7,769 nucleotides of DNA from NCBI GenBank assembly GCA_017405115.1, contig JAFRBA010000223.1, forward strand, positions 1-7,769. Reading direction: 5' to 3'. This document shows, piece by piece, positions 1-5,992 of the stretch. Position numbers and translations under genes: made by a program. Position 1 is the stretch's first letter; the number at the start of each line of letters is the position of its first letter. A model generated the notes under the pieces. It was not told the DNA's origin and did no database searches. It worked only from the letters and a program-made list of their open reading frames with translations. This DNA is from Kiritimatiellia bacterium (GTDB lineage: Bacteria > Verrucomicrobiota > Kiritimatiellia > RFP12 > UBA1067).

Positions 1-762
1 CCGCCTCATCAGCGCCGTCGCGCTCGGCCCTATCCCGCTCACGACCTCCGACCATATCGCCCTCGCCCTCACGACAACGAGCCCAGGCGTTTCGTCCGCT
101 CCGTAATCTCGTTTGCCGTCCTCCTTCCGCTCCGCCTCGCCACGCGACAGCACCACGTCCACAGGCGTCGGGTCGGCCAGCTCCGCGACCTGCTTCAGCT
201 TCTTAGCCGCCGCCTTGTAGCGCATCGCGGTCGTGTACTTGTCAAGCATCTCGGGGAGGTTGTCGCCGAGCCAGCCCTTTATCCCGGGGTTCCGACCCAC
301 TATCACCCCATACTCGTCGCGCCTGAGCGAGTTGTCGAGGTAGCACTCCAGGTCCTCAAGGAGGCTCCCGAAGCGGATCGCCGCCTCGTGCGAGTCCCTG
401 CGGCGGTTCCACGCCTCGAGGATCGCCTCGCGCGTCGGGCATGCGTTCGTCGTCGCCCTCGCCCGGACCTTCCGCCGCTCGGCCGCAAGAGCGCGGCGGC
501 GCTCGTTCTCCGACGCATAGTACCTCGGACGCCTCTCCGCCGCCTTCAGCCGCGCGACGCGGCGCGAGCAGAGCCTGTGCCTGAGCTTGAAGTACGCCCA
601 GCAGTTCTCCTCGCGGAAGACCCAGTCGCATATCTCCACCGCAGACACGGAGCCGCACGGAGTCATGCGCATTGGGCGGGTCATCGTCCGCTCATACTCG
701 TCGAAGCTCGGACGAGCCGAGCCGAGCGCCGCCCACGACTTCACTATCTTTGCCTTGTTCAT
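1..762 (-). CDS. Unrecognised basic protein, 3' end cut by window edge
   Basis: An open frame runs from an ATG at 762 to the left edge without a stop, giving 254 visible codons; the C-terminus is outside the window. I do not recognise the family and assign no function. There is no signal peptide or membrane segment. Residues 60-101 are Arg-rich and probably helical (RRVARLKAAERR, then ENERRRALAAERRKVRAR). A likely folded core follows at about 109-198, with LEDLECYLDN at 135-144, GRNPGIKGWL at 156-165 and a basic RYKAAAKKLKQV stretch at 181-192. Cysteines sit at 36, 45, 54, 65, 108 and 140 but form no clear zinc-ribbon spacing. After about residue 206 the sequence looks low in complexity and linker-like. 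An in-frame ATG at 771 would add three residues. I prefer 762 because a -10-like hexamer overlaps 771 and neither start has a Shine-Dalgarno site. The basic character fits nucleic-acid binding, but that is a guess. Coding is supported by the long open frame and a protein-like composition. Confidence 0.72.
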   Translation of the reverse strand, partial: MNKAKIVKSWAALGSARPSFDEYERTMTRPMRMTPCGSVSAVEICDWVFREENCWAYFKLRHRLCSRRVARLKAAERRPRYYASENERRRALAAERRKVRARATTNACPTREAILEAWNRRRDSHEAAIRFGSLLEDLECYLDNSLRRDEYGVIVGRNPGIKGWLGDNLPEMLDKYTTAMRYKAAAKKLKQVAELADPTPVDVVLSRGEAERKEDGKRDYGADETPGLVVVRARAIWSEVVSGIGPSATALMRR

Positions 763-769
763 GACGGAC

Positions 770-798
770 ATATTACCAAACCCGGCGGAGGAAAGCAA
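770..798 (-). promoter_or_regulatory. Candidate promoter of the unknown gene, leaderless layout
   Basis: Read on the minus strand, TTGCTT (798-793) is followed by a 17-bp spacer and TAATAT (775-770). Then come only 7 nt before the ATG at 762. The -10 matches the consensus at four of six positions, including the key TA...T; the -35 keeps only TTG. The optimal 17-bp spacing adds weight. A start site about 7 nt after the -10 would fall at or next to the ATG, which gives a leaderless message. No AGGAG-like site lies upstream of the ATG. This is a sequence match only. Confidence 0.42.
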
Positions 799-825
799 CG
801 GGGAAATGAGATTACGGTGCGGATG

Positions 826-856
826 AAAAAAATTGCGTACGCATCAAGTGTTGATG
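826..856 (-). terminator. Candidate intrinsic terminator after the sialidase-like gene
   Basis: On the minus strand a CATCAA/TTGATG hairpin with a 3-nt loop (856-842) runs into the 10-bp palindrome TGCGTACGCA (843-834). A run of seven T follows at 832-826. This lies 57 nt beyond the stop of the sialidase-like gene and before the unknown gene's promoter, a sensible place for a terminator. The stems are short and overlap, so they cannot both form fully, and the T run is offset from the first stem. Termination strength is uncertain. Confidence 0.4.
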
Positions 857-887
857 AACGGGGGTTTGGTGAACGGGTTGTTGCGGA

Positions 888-911
888 TTATGCGGTCAAG
901 TGACCGCATAA
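888..911. repeat. Perfect 11-bp inverted repeat just after a stop codon
   Basis: TTATGCGGTCA (888-898) and TGACCGCATAA (901-911) are exact reverse complements separated by only AG. The repeat begins 1 nt after the TGA of the sialidase-like gene. In RNA the tips would open to a tetraloop, leaving a stem of about 10 bp. On the minus strand no T run follows, so it is not a textbook intrinsic terminator. It could be an RNA 3'-end stabilising hairpin or a dimeric regulator's operator. The symmetry is certain; the role is not. Confidence 0.75.
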
Positions 912-912
912 G

Positions 913-2070
913 TCACTTTGCCTTTATAAGCCATATCGAGTTGTCCGAGCCGTACTTCTCGCAGCCGAGGGGCTGCATCCACTCGGCGGTGACGAGCCAC
1001 GACTCGCTCCCCGTGAAGTCAACGCAGAAGTTCCCGAGCCTCGCGCCTAGCTCCGGCACAAGTGGAAACTCGGTCTTGCGCACAAGCCCGCCGCAGACGG
1101 GATCGAACTGCGCCATGTAGATGGGCGCGCGATTGCGGAAGACATGCCCGTTCGCGGCGTCTTCGCGCGTGTAGGCGAGGAAAAGTGCGTCCCCGCACGT
1201 CATCCAGTGCTGCTGGGTGTTCTTGTTCCCGATGCGCCTCCCGTCCGTCCAAGTCCACGGGCGCGGCGCGGAGAATGAGAGCCCGCCGTCGTCGCTTGCG
1301 CACCAAAGTCCCATCTCGTCGCTGCGGAGCGTCATGTACACCTTGCCGCCAAGCCGCGCGAGGGACGGTTCGCCGACTCCGCGAGCGAGGTCGTCGCGAA
1401 CGACGGGCGTTCCAGCCTTGACGACGCGAAGCCCGCCCTCCTCGAAGGCATAGCGCACCGTCACGCATCGTCCTTTCTTCCCCGCACCTACAGGACGGAA
1501 ATAGAAACATGCGAGCAGGTCGCCGTTGTCGCACTCGAGCATCTGCCCGAATGGAAGCACCATTTCGTACTTGAACGGAAACGCAAGCTGCCTGGAATCG
1601 ACAAAGCAGCCCTTCTCGGCATCGACCGAGACGTAGATCGGCGTACCGTATGGACGACCGTCCACATATTTCTGAAATGGGCCCTTGTCATCCTTGTAGA
1701 GCTGTTTCATGCCGAGGGCGAACCACTTGCCATGGGCACGGCTGTAGCGCACGGTGGCGTACCGCACGGCGCGGAGTCCGTTCTCGACCGTGTCGGCGAG
1801 GGCCGTCTGCTCGACAGGTTCGCTCCATGTCTTGCCGTCGTCCACGCTCTTCGAGAGGAACTGTCCGTAGAAGACGTCCGAACCCGTCAGAAGCAGCTTC
1901 TGGAATCCGAGAAGCGCCGTGCCTTTTCCGTCTGTCGCGATGGACGGCTGTATCTTGCAGAGCCTACCGTCGAAGCCTGGGAAGATTCGCTGGCGCGTGA
2001 AGTCGAACGCGCCGTGCGCCGAAAGCGCGGCTACCGCCGCCACGAGGATTGTTCCGCACAGGATTCTCAT
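913..2070 (-). CDS. Secreted sialidase-like Asp-box (BNR) propeller protein
   Basis: This 385-residue protein starts with a typical signal peptide: M-R, a hydrophobic stretch at 3-17 and a probable cleavage at SAHG|AFDF near residue 20. It should therefore be exported. Two Asp boxes are visible: SVDDGKTW at 75-82, a perfect S-x-D-x-G-x-T-W, and SDDGGLSF at 259-266. These mark a sialidase-type six-bladed beta-propeller. GEPS at 233-236 and an Arg at 249 fall where sialidases carry a conserved Glu and a triad Arg, though I cannot align them securely. The N-terminal [F/Y]RIP motif that supplies the first substrate-binding Arg is replaced by KIQP at 39-42. It may therefore not be a true sialidase, and I give no gene symbol. 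A role in host or dietary glycan processing is an inference. The start is fixed by an AAGGAGG site 3 nt upstream and by the signal peptide. Confidence 0.82.
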   Translation of the reverse strand: MRILCGTILVAAVAALSAHGAFDFTRQRIFPGFDGRLCKIQPSIATDGKGTALLGFQKLLLTGSDVFYGQFLSKSVDDGKTWSEPVEQTALADTVENGLRAVRYATVRYSRAHGKWFALGMKQLYKDDKGPFQKYVDGRPYGTPIYVSVDAEKGCFVDSRQLAFPFKYEMVLPFGQMLECDNGDLLACFYFRPVGAGKKGRCVTVRYAFEEGGLRVVKAGTPVVRDDLARGVGEPSLARLGGKVYMTLRSDEMGLWCASDDGGLSFSAPRPWTWTDGRRIGNKNTQQHWMTCGDALFLAYTREDAANGHVFRNRAPIYMAQFDPVCGGLVRKTEFPLVPELGARLGNFCVDFTGSESWLVTAEWMQPLGCEKYGSDNSIWLIKAK

Positions 2071-2073
2071 TTT

Positions 2074-2080
2074 CCTCCTT
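2074..2080 (-). promoter_or_regulatory. Shine-Dalgarno site of the sialidase-like gene
   Basis: AAGGAGG on the minus strand ends 3 nt before the ATG at 2070. The match is full strength but the spacing is shorter than usual. It is the best ribosome binding site in the window and supports this start. fmt and the unknown gene, on either side, have none. Confidence 0.7.
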
Positions 2081-2105
2081 CAGCGAGTCATTGCGGTCGC
2101 ATCAA

Positions 2106-2132
2106 GGTTCGTCTTCGCGAAAGCAACGAACC
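2106..2132 (-). terminator. Bulged hairpin downstream of fmt
   Basis: On the minus strand GGTTCGT (2132-2126) pairs with ACGAACC (2112-2106). Inside it, CTT pairs with AAG around a TCGCG loop, leaving a 2-nt TG bulge, for about 10 bp in all. It starts 3 nt after the fmt stop codon. The following bases (TTGATGCG) are not a U tract, so it is either a weak terminator, an attenuator ahead of the sialidase-like gene, or an RNA 3'-end stabiliser. The hairpin is clear from the sequence; the role is inferred. Confidence 0.42.
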
Positions 2133-2135
2133 CTC

Positions 2136-3119
2136 TCACCCTGAAAGCAGCGCGTCCTCGAACGGGCGGAGGGGTCGGCCCCGAAGGAAAGAGGCACCGT
2201 CCATGGCGGAGCCGCCCTCAGGCTTCACCTCGGAGAGGAGAAGCGCCGTGTCGTGGCACTTCACGACCGGACCGATCTTGTCGAGCGCCAGCACCGTGCC
2301 GGGCGCGGCGTCGGCCCAGCCAGGCTCGAGGCGGACGATCCGGGCGCGCAGCACGACGAGGCGGCCGTCAGTCCCCCTGCGGCGCAGGCGCACAGGCAGA
2401 AACGTGTAGCAGCCCGGCCAGGGGTTGTACGCACGTATGCGACGCTCGATCGTTATGACGGGCAGGTCCCAGTCGATGAGACCGTCCGTCTTCTTTAGCT
2501 TCTTGGCGTATGTCGCGAAGTGGGAGTCCTGCGGGACCTCCGGCGGAAGCGCGTTGTCGGACATGAGGCGCAGCGCCTTCGCGAGCGTCACTCCGCCGGC
2601 CGTGGCAAGGTCGCTCATGAGCGCGCCGCCCGTGGTGTCCGGGTAGATCGGCTCGAAGCTCTGCAGCATTATCGGGCCGTCGTCTAGCCCGACGCCCATG
2701 TGCATCACCGTCACGCCGGTGAGTCGCTCCCCGGCTGCCAGCGCGGCGACCACCGGCGCCGCGCCGCGGTACTTAGGCAGCAGCGAAAAGTGGCAGTTGA
2801 CGCAGCCGAAGAGCGGAAGGTCGAGAAGAGGCTTCTTGAGCAGCTGCCCGTACGCGACCACGGCCACGACGTCGGGCCGCCATGCGCGGATTGCGGCCAT
2901 CGGCTCGTCGGCGTTCACGTTCTCCGGCTTGATTATGCGGTCGCCGAGCCCGTGCTCGGCCGCGTAGCGCGCAAGTGGGCATGGCGTCAGCACCTTGCCG
3001 CGGCCGACGGGGCGGTCCGGCTGGGTGACCACGCCGACGACATCGAGAACCGCCTCGCGCAGAAGCGCGTGGAGACACTCGGCCGAAGCCGCCGACGAAC
3101 CCATGAACACCACTCTCAT
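2136..3119 (-). CDS. fmt: Methionyl-tRNA formyltransferase
   Basis: Fmt transfers a formyl group from 10-formyltetrahydrofolate to Met-tRNAfMet in the cytoplasm, enabling bacterial translation initiation. The 327 residues match the usual length of about 310-320. The N-terminal Rossmann-like domain shows VFMGSS at 4-9 and the QPDRPVGRGK loop at 33-42. Catalytic Asn108 and His110 (CVNCH) are followed by SLLPKYRGAAPV at 112-123, and the catalytic Asp is D146 in GVGLDDG. The C-terminal tRNA-binding domain begins near residue 215, with RAYNPWPGCYT at 229-239. All key residues are present. fmt often follows def; here it follows psd by 14 nt and no def is in the window. No Shine-Dalgarno site precedes the ATG, but an extended -10 motif ends 8 nt upstream, so fmt may have its own leaderless transcript as well as read-through from psd. 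Confidence 0.96.
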   Translation of the reverse strand: MRVVFMGSSAASAECLHALLREAVLDVVGVVTQPDRPVGRGKVLTPCPLARYAAEHGLGDRIIKPENVNADEPMAAIRAWRPDVVAVVAYGQLLKKPLLDLPLFGCVNCHFSLLPKYRGAAPVVAALAAGERLTGVTVMHMGVGLDDGPIMLQSFEPIYPDTTGGALMSDLATAGGVTLAKALRLMSDNALPPEVPQDSHFATYAKKLKKTDGLIDWDLPVITIERRIRAYNPWPGCYTFLPVRLRRRGTDGRLVVLRARIVRLEPGWADAAPGTVLALDKIGPVVKCHDTALLLSEVKPEGGSAMDGASFLRGRPLRPFEDALLSG

Positions 3120-3127
3120 GGGCGCGT

Positions 3128-3136
3128 ATTATATCA
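3128..3136 (-). promoter_or_regulatory. Extended -10 promoter element overlapping the psd stop
   Basis: On the minus strand TGATATAAT occupies 3136-3128. This is a perfect extended -10 (TGn plus consensus TATAAT), with the TGA doubling as the psd stop codon. Only 8 nt (ACGCGCCC) separate it from the fmt ATG at 3119, so transcription would start at about the initiation codon. No good -35 is present at 16-18 bp; the best placed hexamer is TCGCCC, which is acceptable for extended -10 promoters. TATAAT is unexpected by chance in such GC-rich sequence. Confidence 0.5.
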
Positions 3137-4024
3137 AAAAACCGCCACGCGGGCGATGCGCTCGCCAAACCGCACGAGAGTCTCGAGGCCTTCGCCCGAA
3201 TTTCCGAGGAGGTCGTCGTCGAACCGGAGCGCTCCTGCGGGAACGACGAGAATGACCGTCGAACCGCCGAACTTGAAGTAGCCCTTCTCGTCTCCCTTGG
3301 CGTGGCCGACTCCCTCGTAGGTCTGCACTATCGTCCCGACCCCGAACGCCCCGACGTCCACAAGCCAGAACGGGCCGAAGCTCGCCTCGGCGCGCACGAT
3401 CTGCCGCTCGTTCTCGGCATAGACGTCGGGTCTGCGCACAAGCGCGATCGGGTTCACCGAATGGTACGCGCCGCGGATCGCGAGCGGCGCGTCGGGCGTG
3501 CGGCAGTCGCACGGGAAGTGGAATCGGTGGTAGTCCACGGGCGCAAGGCGCACCACGGCGACGTCGTAGCGCCCGGACGGCACGCCAGGCGCGCCGTGGG
3601 GGCCGAACACCTCGCGCAGAGACCGCCTCGCGCCCTTGAGCGGAAACGGACTGTCCGCATCCGCGCCAAGGTAGAGCATGAGCCGTCCGTCCGCCGGGCT
3701 CACGACGCCGTCGCCAAGCGGACGCGCCCCCGGCTTCAGGCGGCGCGTGAAGAACTCGTTGAAGGATGCGTACTCCGATACGGGCTTCTCCGCCTCCTCG
3801 GCCATGCACCCCGGCATCGACGCGAGCGCGGCTATGCTCTTGCGCGAACGCCGCGAATCGTAGCGCCTGCCGAGCACGGCGGAGCAGAGCCGCGACCCGA
3901 AGAGCACCGGCCAGAGAGTGCGCCCCAGAAGAGTGTCGTAGGCGAAGCGCAAGGCGCCGTCGCCCATGACGGTCTCGCGGACCCTGCGGCCCGTGCGGCG
4001 GTCTACGTACTCCGGCGCCTGCAT
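3134..4024 (-). CDS. psd: Phosphatidylserine decarboxylase, type II
   Basis: This membrane-associated enzyme decarboxylates phosphatidylserine to phosphatidylethanolamine, the last step of that pathway. The 296-residue length and sequence pattern fit the type II bacterial family: YVDRRTG at 6-12, SFNEFFTRRLKPGARP at 87-102 and SVNPIAL at 189-195. The proenzyme's self-cleavage triad is visible: Asp112 in SPADG (109-113), His169 in YHRFHFP (165-171), and Ser255 in GGST (253-256). Ser255 would become the pyruvoyl group of the small alpha chain, here about 42 residues long. The start at 4024 is right because YVDRRTG is the usual family N-terminus. It begins 9 nt after the epimerase stop with no clear ribosome binding site, suggesting translational coupling. 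The usual partner pssA is not in the window and could lie elsewhere. Confidence 0.95.
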   Translation of the reverse strand: MQAPEYVDRRTGRRVRETVMGDGALRFAYDTLLGRTLWPVLFGSRLCSAVLGRRYDSRRSRKSIAALASMPGCMAEEAEKPVSEYASFNEFFTRRLKPGARPLGDGVVSPADGRLMLYLGADADSPFPLKGARRSLREVFGPHGAPGVPSGRYDVAVVRLAPVDYHRFHFPCDCRTPDAPLAIRGAYHSVNPIALVRRPDVYAENERQIVRAEASFGPFWLVDVGAFGVGTIVQTYEGVGHAKGDEKGYFKFGGSTVILVVPAGALRFDDDLLGNSGEGLETLVRFGERIARVAVF

Positions 4025-4033
4025 CTGCCGCGG

Positions 4034-4894
4034 CTAGGCGAGCGTCTTGAATTCGCCGACCACCTTCTCCGCGAGCGCGGCGTCCGGCAGGACGAGGTCC
4101 GGCAGGCGGGAGAACGGGATCATCTCGACGGTGAACGCGCCGTCGTAGCCGGCGGCCTTCAGCGCGGCGAAGGCCGCGCCGTAGTCGACGTCGCCGTCGA
4201 GGAGGGAGTCGCCGAAGCCGTACAGGCCGCCGCCGCAGTCCTGTCCGCGCCAGTTCTTGACGTGGACGGCCTTGACGCGGGCGCCCAGCAGCTCGACGTA
4301 GTCCTGCGCCGGAAGGTATATCTGGCAGTTGCCGACGTCGAGGTACATCCCGACGCGGTCCGAGTCGAACTGGTCGAGGTACAGTTTCCACTCCATCGGG
4401 GAAAGCAGGAACCGCATCCACACATTCTCGAGCGCAATGTCGACCCCGAGGGAGTCGGCCAGCGGCAGGAGCTCGCGCACTGACTTAGTCGACTGCTCCC
4501 AGCAGCGCGCGTAGCCGACGCTCGGCCTGGAAGGATCCCACGCGACGGAGGTAGAGCCCGGCACGACGAGCACCGTCTTCACGCCCAGCCAGGCGGCGAC
4601 CTGCAGGTACTTGCGGGTGAAGGCGACCGCGCGGAGCCTCTCGCCCTCGTCGTCCGCCCCGAGCGACTCGGCCCCGTAGTGTCCGGTCGCCATCGTGCGC
4701 AGGCCGACGCCACGAGACTTCGCGTATTGCGCGATTCTGCGGCATTCCGCCTCCGAGACATCCTCGGCGACAGCGTCGCCGAAGGTAAGCTCGACGCCGT
4801 CAAGCCCGTGCTCCGCGGCGAAGTCGATGAACTCGTCGGGCGTGCGGTTGGGGCCGAAGCCGCCGAACACCCAGTAGTTTAGTGCCTTGTACAT
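4034..4894 (-). CDS. Sugar isomerase/epimerase, xylose-isomerase-like TIM barrel
   Basis: This 286-residue cytoplasmic protein belongs to the AP-endonuclease-2/xylose-isomerase-like TIM-barrel superfamily. Four metal-binding positions at barrel strand ends are visible: Glu156 (ALENVW), Asp186 (YLDVGN), His211 (VHVKNWRG) and Glu257 (FTVEMIPF). The order and spacing resemble D-psicose/tagatose 3-epimerases, which use Glu, Asp, His and Glu with Mn2+ or Co2+ to move a proton on a ketose. IolE/IolI- and hydroxypyruvate-isomerase-like relatives share this pattern, so the substrate is open. It lies 22 nt after a Gfo/Idh dehydrogenase gene, a very common pairing in sugar or inositol catabolism, where one enzyme oxidises and the other isomerises or dehydrates. 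A modest AGGAAA site ends 6 nt before the ATG. The family call is firm; the specific reaction is inferred. Confidence 0.88.
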   Translation of the reverse strand: MYKALNYWVFGGFGPNRTPDEFIDFAAEHGLDGVELTFGDAVAEDVSEAECRRIAQYAKSRGVGLRTMATGHYGAESLGADDEGERLRAVAFTRKYLQVAAWLGVKTVLVVPGSTSVAWDPSRPSVGYARCWEQSTKSVRELLPLADSLGVDIALENVWMRFLLSPMEWKLYLDQFDSDRVGMYLDVGNCQIYLPAQDYVELLGARVKAVHVKNWRGQDCGGGLYGFGDSLLDGDVDYGAAFAALKAAGYDGAFTVEMIPFSRLPDLVLPDAALAEKVVGEFKTLA

Positions 4895-4900
4895 TTCTTG

Positions 4901-4906
4901 TTTCCT
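4901..4906 (-). promoter_or_regulatory. Ribosome binding site of the epimerase gene
   Basis: AGGAAA on the minus strand ends 6 nt before the ATG at 4894, within the 22-nt gap after the oxidoreductase stop. It is a partial match to AGGAGG at good spacing and supports this start. Confidence 0.5.
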
Positions 4907-4916
4907 GGACGTGGTT

Positions 4917-5957
4917 TCAGATGCGGACGGGGCGGCGGGTCCTGGCGGAGCGCTCCTCGGCGAACACCATGCGCATCGTGTCCATCACGGAGTCGATCGT
5001 CTGGTAGCGGTCCGGGTTCACGCCCCTGCGCACGCAGTCGACGAAGTAGGCGAGCTCGTGGTGCCAGCCGGTCGGGCCGGCCTTGACGTCGCACTTCGGC
5101 GTGATCGCCTTGCCCTTGTTCGGGAAGATGTGGTAGCCGGAGGCGTCGAGCTTGAGCGTCGCCTTCTCGCAGACTATCGTGAAGCTCATCTCGAACGTCG
5201 CGCCCTTCGCCTGCTCCCAGCCGCCCTCGGCCATGACGAGCCGCCCGTCGCCGTAGTCGTACGTCGCGACGACGTGGTCTACGGCGCCCTTCGAGACGAC
5301 GTTGGCGCCGACGGCGGTGACGGCCTTCGGCACGCCGAAGAAGTAGTTCACCTCATCGACGTCGTGCACGTGGAGGTCCAGCAGGGCCCCGCCCGACATC
5401 GCGCCGTCCATGTACCAGTTGCGCCACGAGTTGCCGTCGACGCCGGGCGAGATGCGCTTGAACGTCGCGGAGAGCATCTTGCCGGCGCGGCCGCTCCTGA
5501 AGTACTCGCGCGCATGCCTGTACTCGGGCCAGGCGCGCACGCACAGGCCGAGGTTGAAGAACCGGCCCGACTTCCGCACGGCCGCGGCGATCCTGCGGGC
5601 CTCGGCGAGGGTGCGACAGAGCGGCTTCTCGCAGAATACGTGCCGCCCCGCGGCGAGCGCGGCGACGATGAGGTCGGCATGGTACGGCGTCGGCACGCAG
5701 ATGTCCACCACGTCCACGTCCGCCTCGCGGATCATCCGCATCGCGTCGTCGTACACGGCCACGCCCGAGAGGTCGATCGGCTTGGAGTTGTCGCCTCCGC
5801 CGATGTTGCCGACGACCTTCCTGACGTCGCCGCGGCGCTTGGCGGCGTCGACGTCCGCAAGGGCGACGACCTCGGCGCCCTTCATGCCCTTGTATATGCC
5901 CCAGTGGGTGGTTCCCATGAACCCGAAGCCCACGAGGCCGATCCTGACGTTCTTCAT
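4917..5957 (-). CDS. Gfo/Idh/MocA family NAD(P)-dependent oxidoreductase
   Basis: This 346-residue protein is a soluble dehydrogenase of the glucose-fructose oxidoreductase/inositol dehydrogenase family. An N-terminal Rossmann fold carries GFGFMG at 10-15. EKP, at 110-112, holds the Lys111 typical of the active site. The family's second motif appears as GGALLDLHVHDVD at 189-201, with likely catalytic His198 and Asp194. The usual small residue before the V-H pair is replaced by His196, which may shape specificity. No signal peptide is seen, whereas some relatives are Tat-exported. The substrate cannot be read from sequence; adjacent epimerase and sialidase-like genes suggest a sugar or sugar acid. 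The frame stays open upstream to 6635 inside nrdD, but the family N-terminus and an AGGGAG site 8 nt before 5957 fix this start. It follows nrdD by 35 nt. Confidence 0.93.
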   Translation of the reverse strand: MKNVRIGLVGFGFMGTTHWGIYKGMKGAEVVALADVDAAKRRGDVRKVVGNIGGGDNSKPIDLSGVAVYDDAMRMIREADVDVVDICVPTPYHADLIVAALAAGRHVFCEKPLCRTLAEARRIAAAVRKSGRFFNLGLCVRAWPEYRHAREYFRSGRAGKMLSATFKRISPGVDGNSWRNWYMDGAMSGGALLDLHVHDVDEVNYFFGVPKAVTAVGANVVSKGAVDHVVATYDYGDGRLVMAEGGWEQAKGATFEMSFTIVCEKATLKLDASGYHIFPNKGKAITPKCDVKAGPTGWHHELAYFVDCVRRGVNPDRYQTIDSVMDTMRMVFAEERSARTRRPVRI

Positions 5958-5965
5958 TGCCGGTA

Positions 5966-5971
5966 CTCCCT
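5966..5971 (-). promoter_or_regulatory. Ribosome binding site of the Gfo/Idh gene
   Basis: AGGGAG on the minus strand ends 8 nt before the ATG at 5957. It decides the start of this gene, whose reading frame otherwise runs open a further 678 nt upstream through nrdD. Confidence 0.6.
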
Positions 5972-5992
5972 GTTTTCCGCGCGTGCGCCGCC

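Noticed and set aside
786..825. GGAGGAAA followed by an ATG on the plus strand, resembling a gene start
   Set aside because: The frame from the ATG at 806 meets a stop after six codons, so nothing is encoded.
388..903. 171-codon plus-strand open frame near the left edge
   Set aside because: It is largely antisense to the 254-codon minus-strand frame, has an Arg/Ala/Pro-rich composition and ends within the intergenic repeats. The minus-strand frame is longer and better composed.
3129..4421. 430-codon minus-strand open frame overlapping psd and the epimerase
   Set aside because: It is the wrong frame of two real genes; its Arg/Ala/Gly-rich translation lacks any family signal.
3302..4483. 393-codon plus-strand open frame opposite psd and the epimerase
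   Set aside because: It crosses two well-supported minus-strand genes. The His/Arg/Ala/Val-rich translation is typical of antisense frames.
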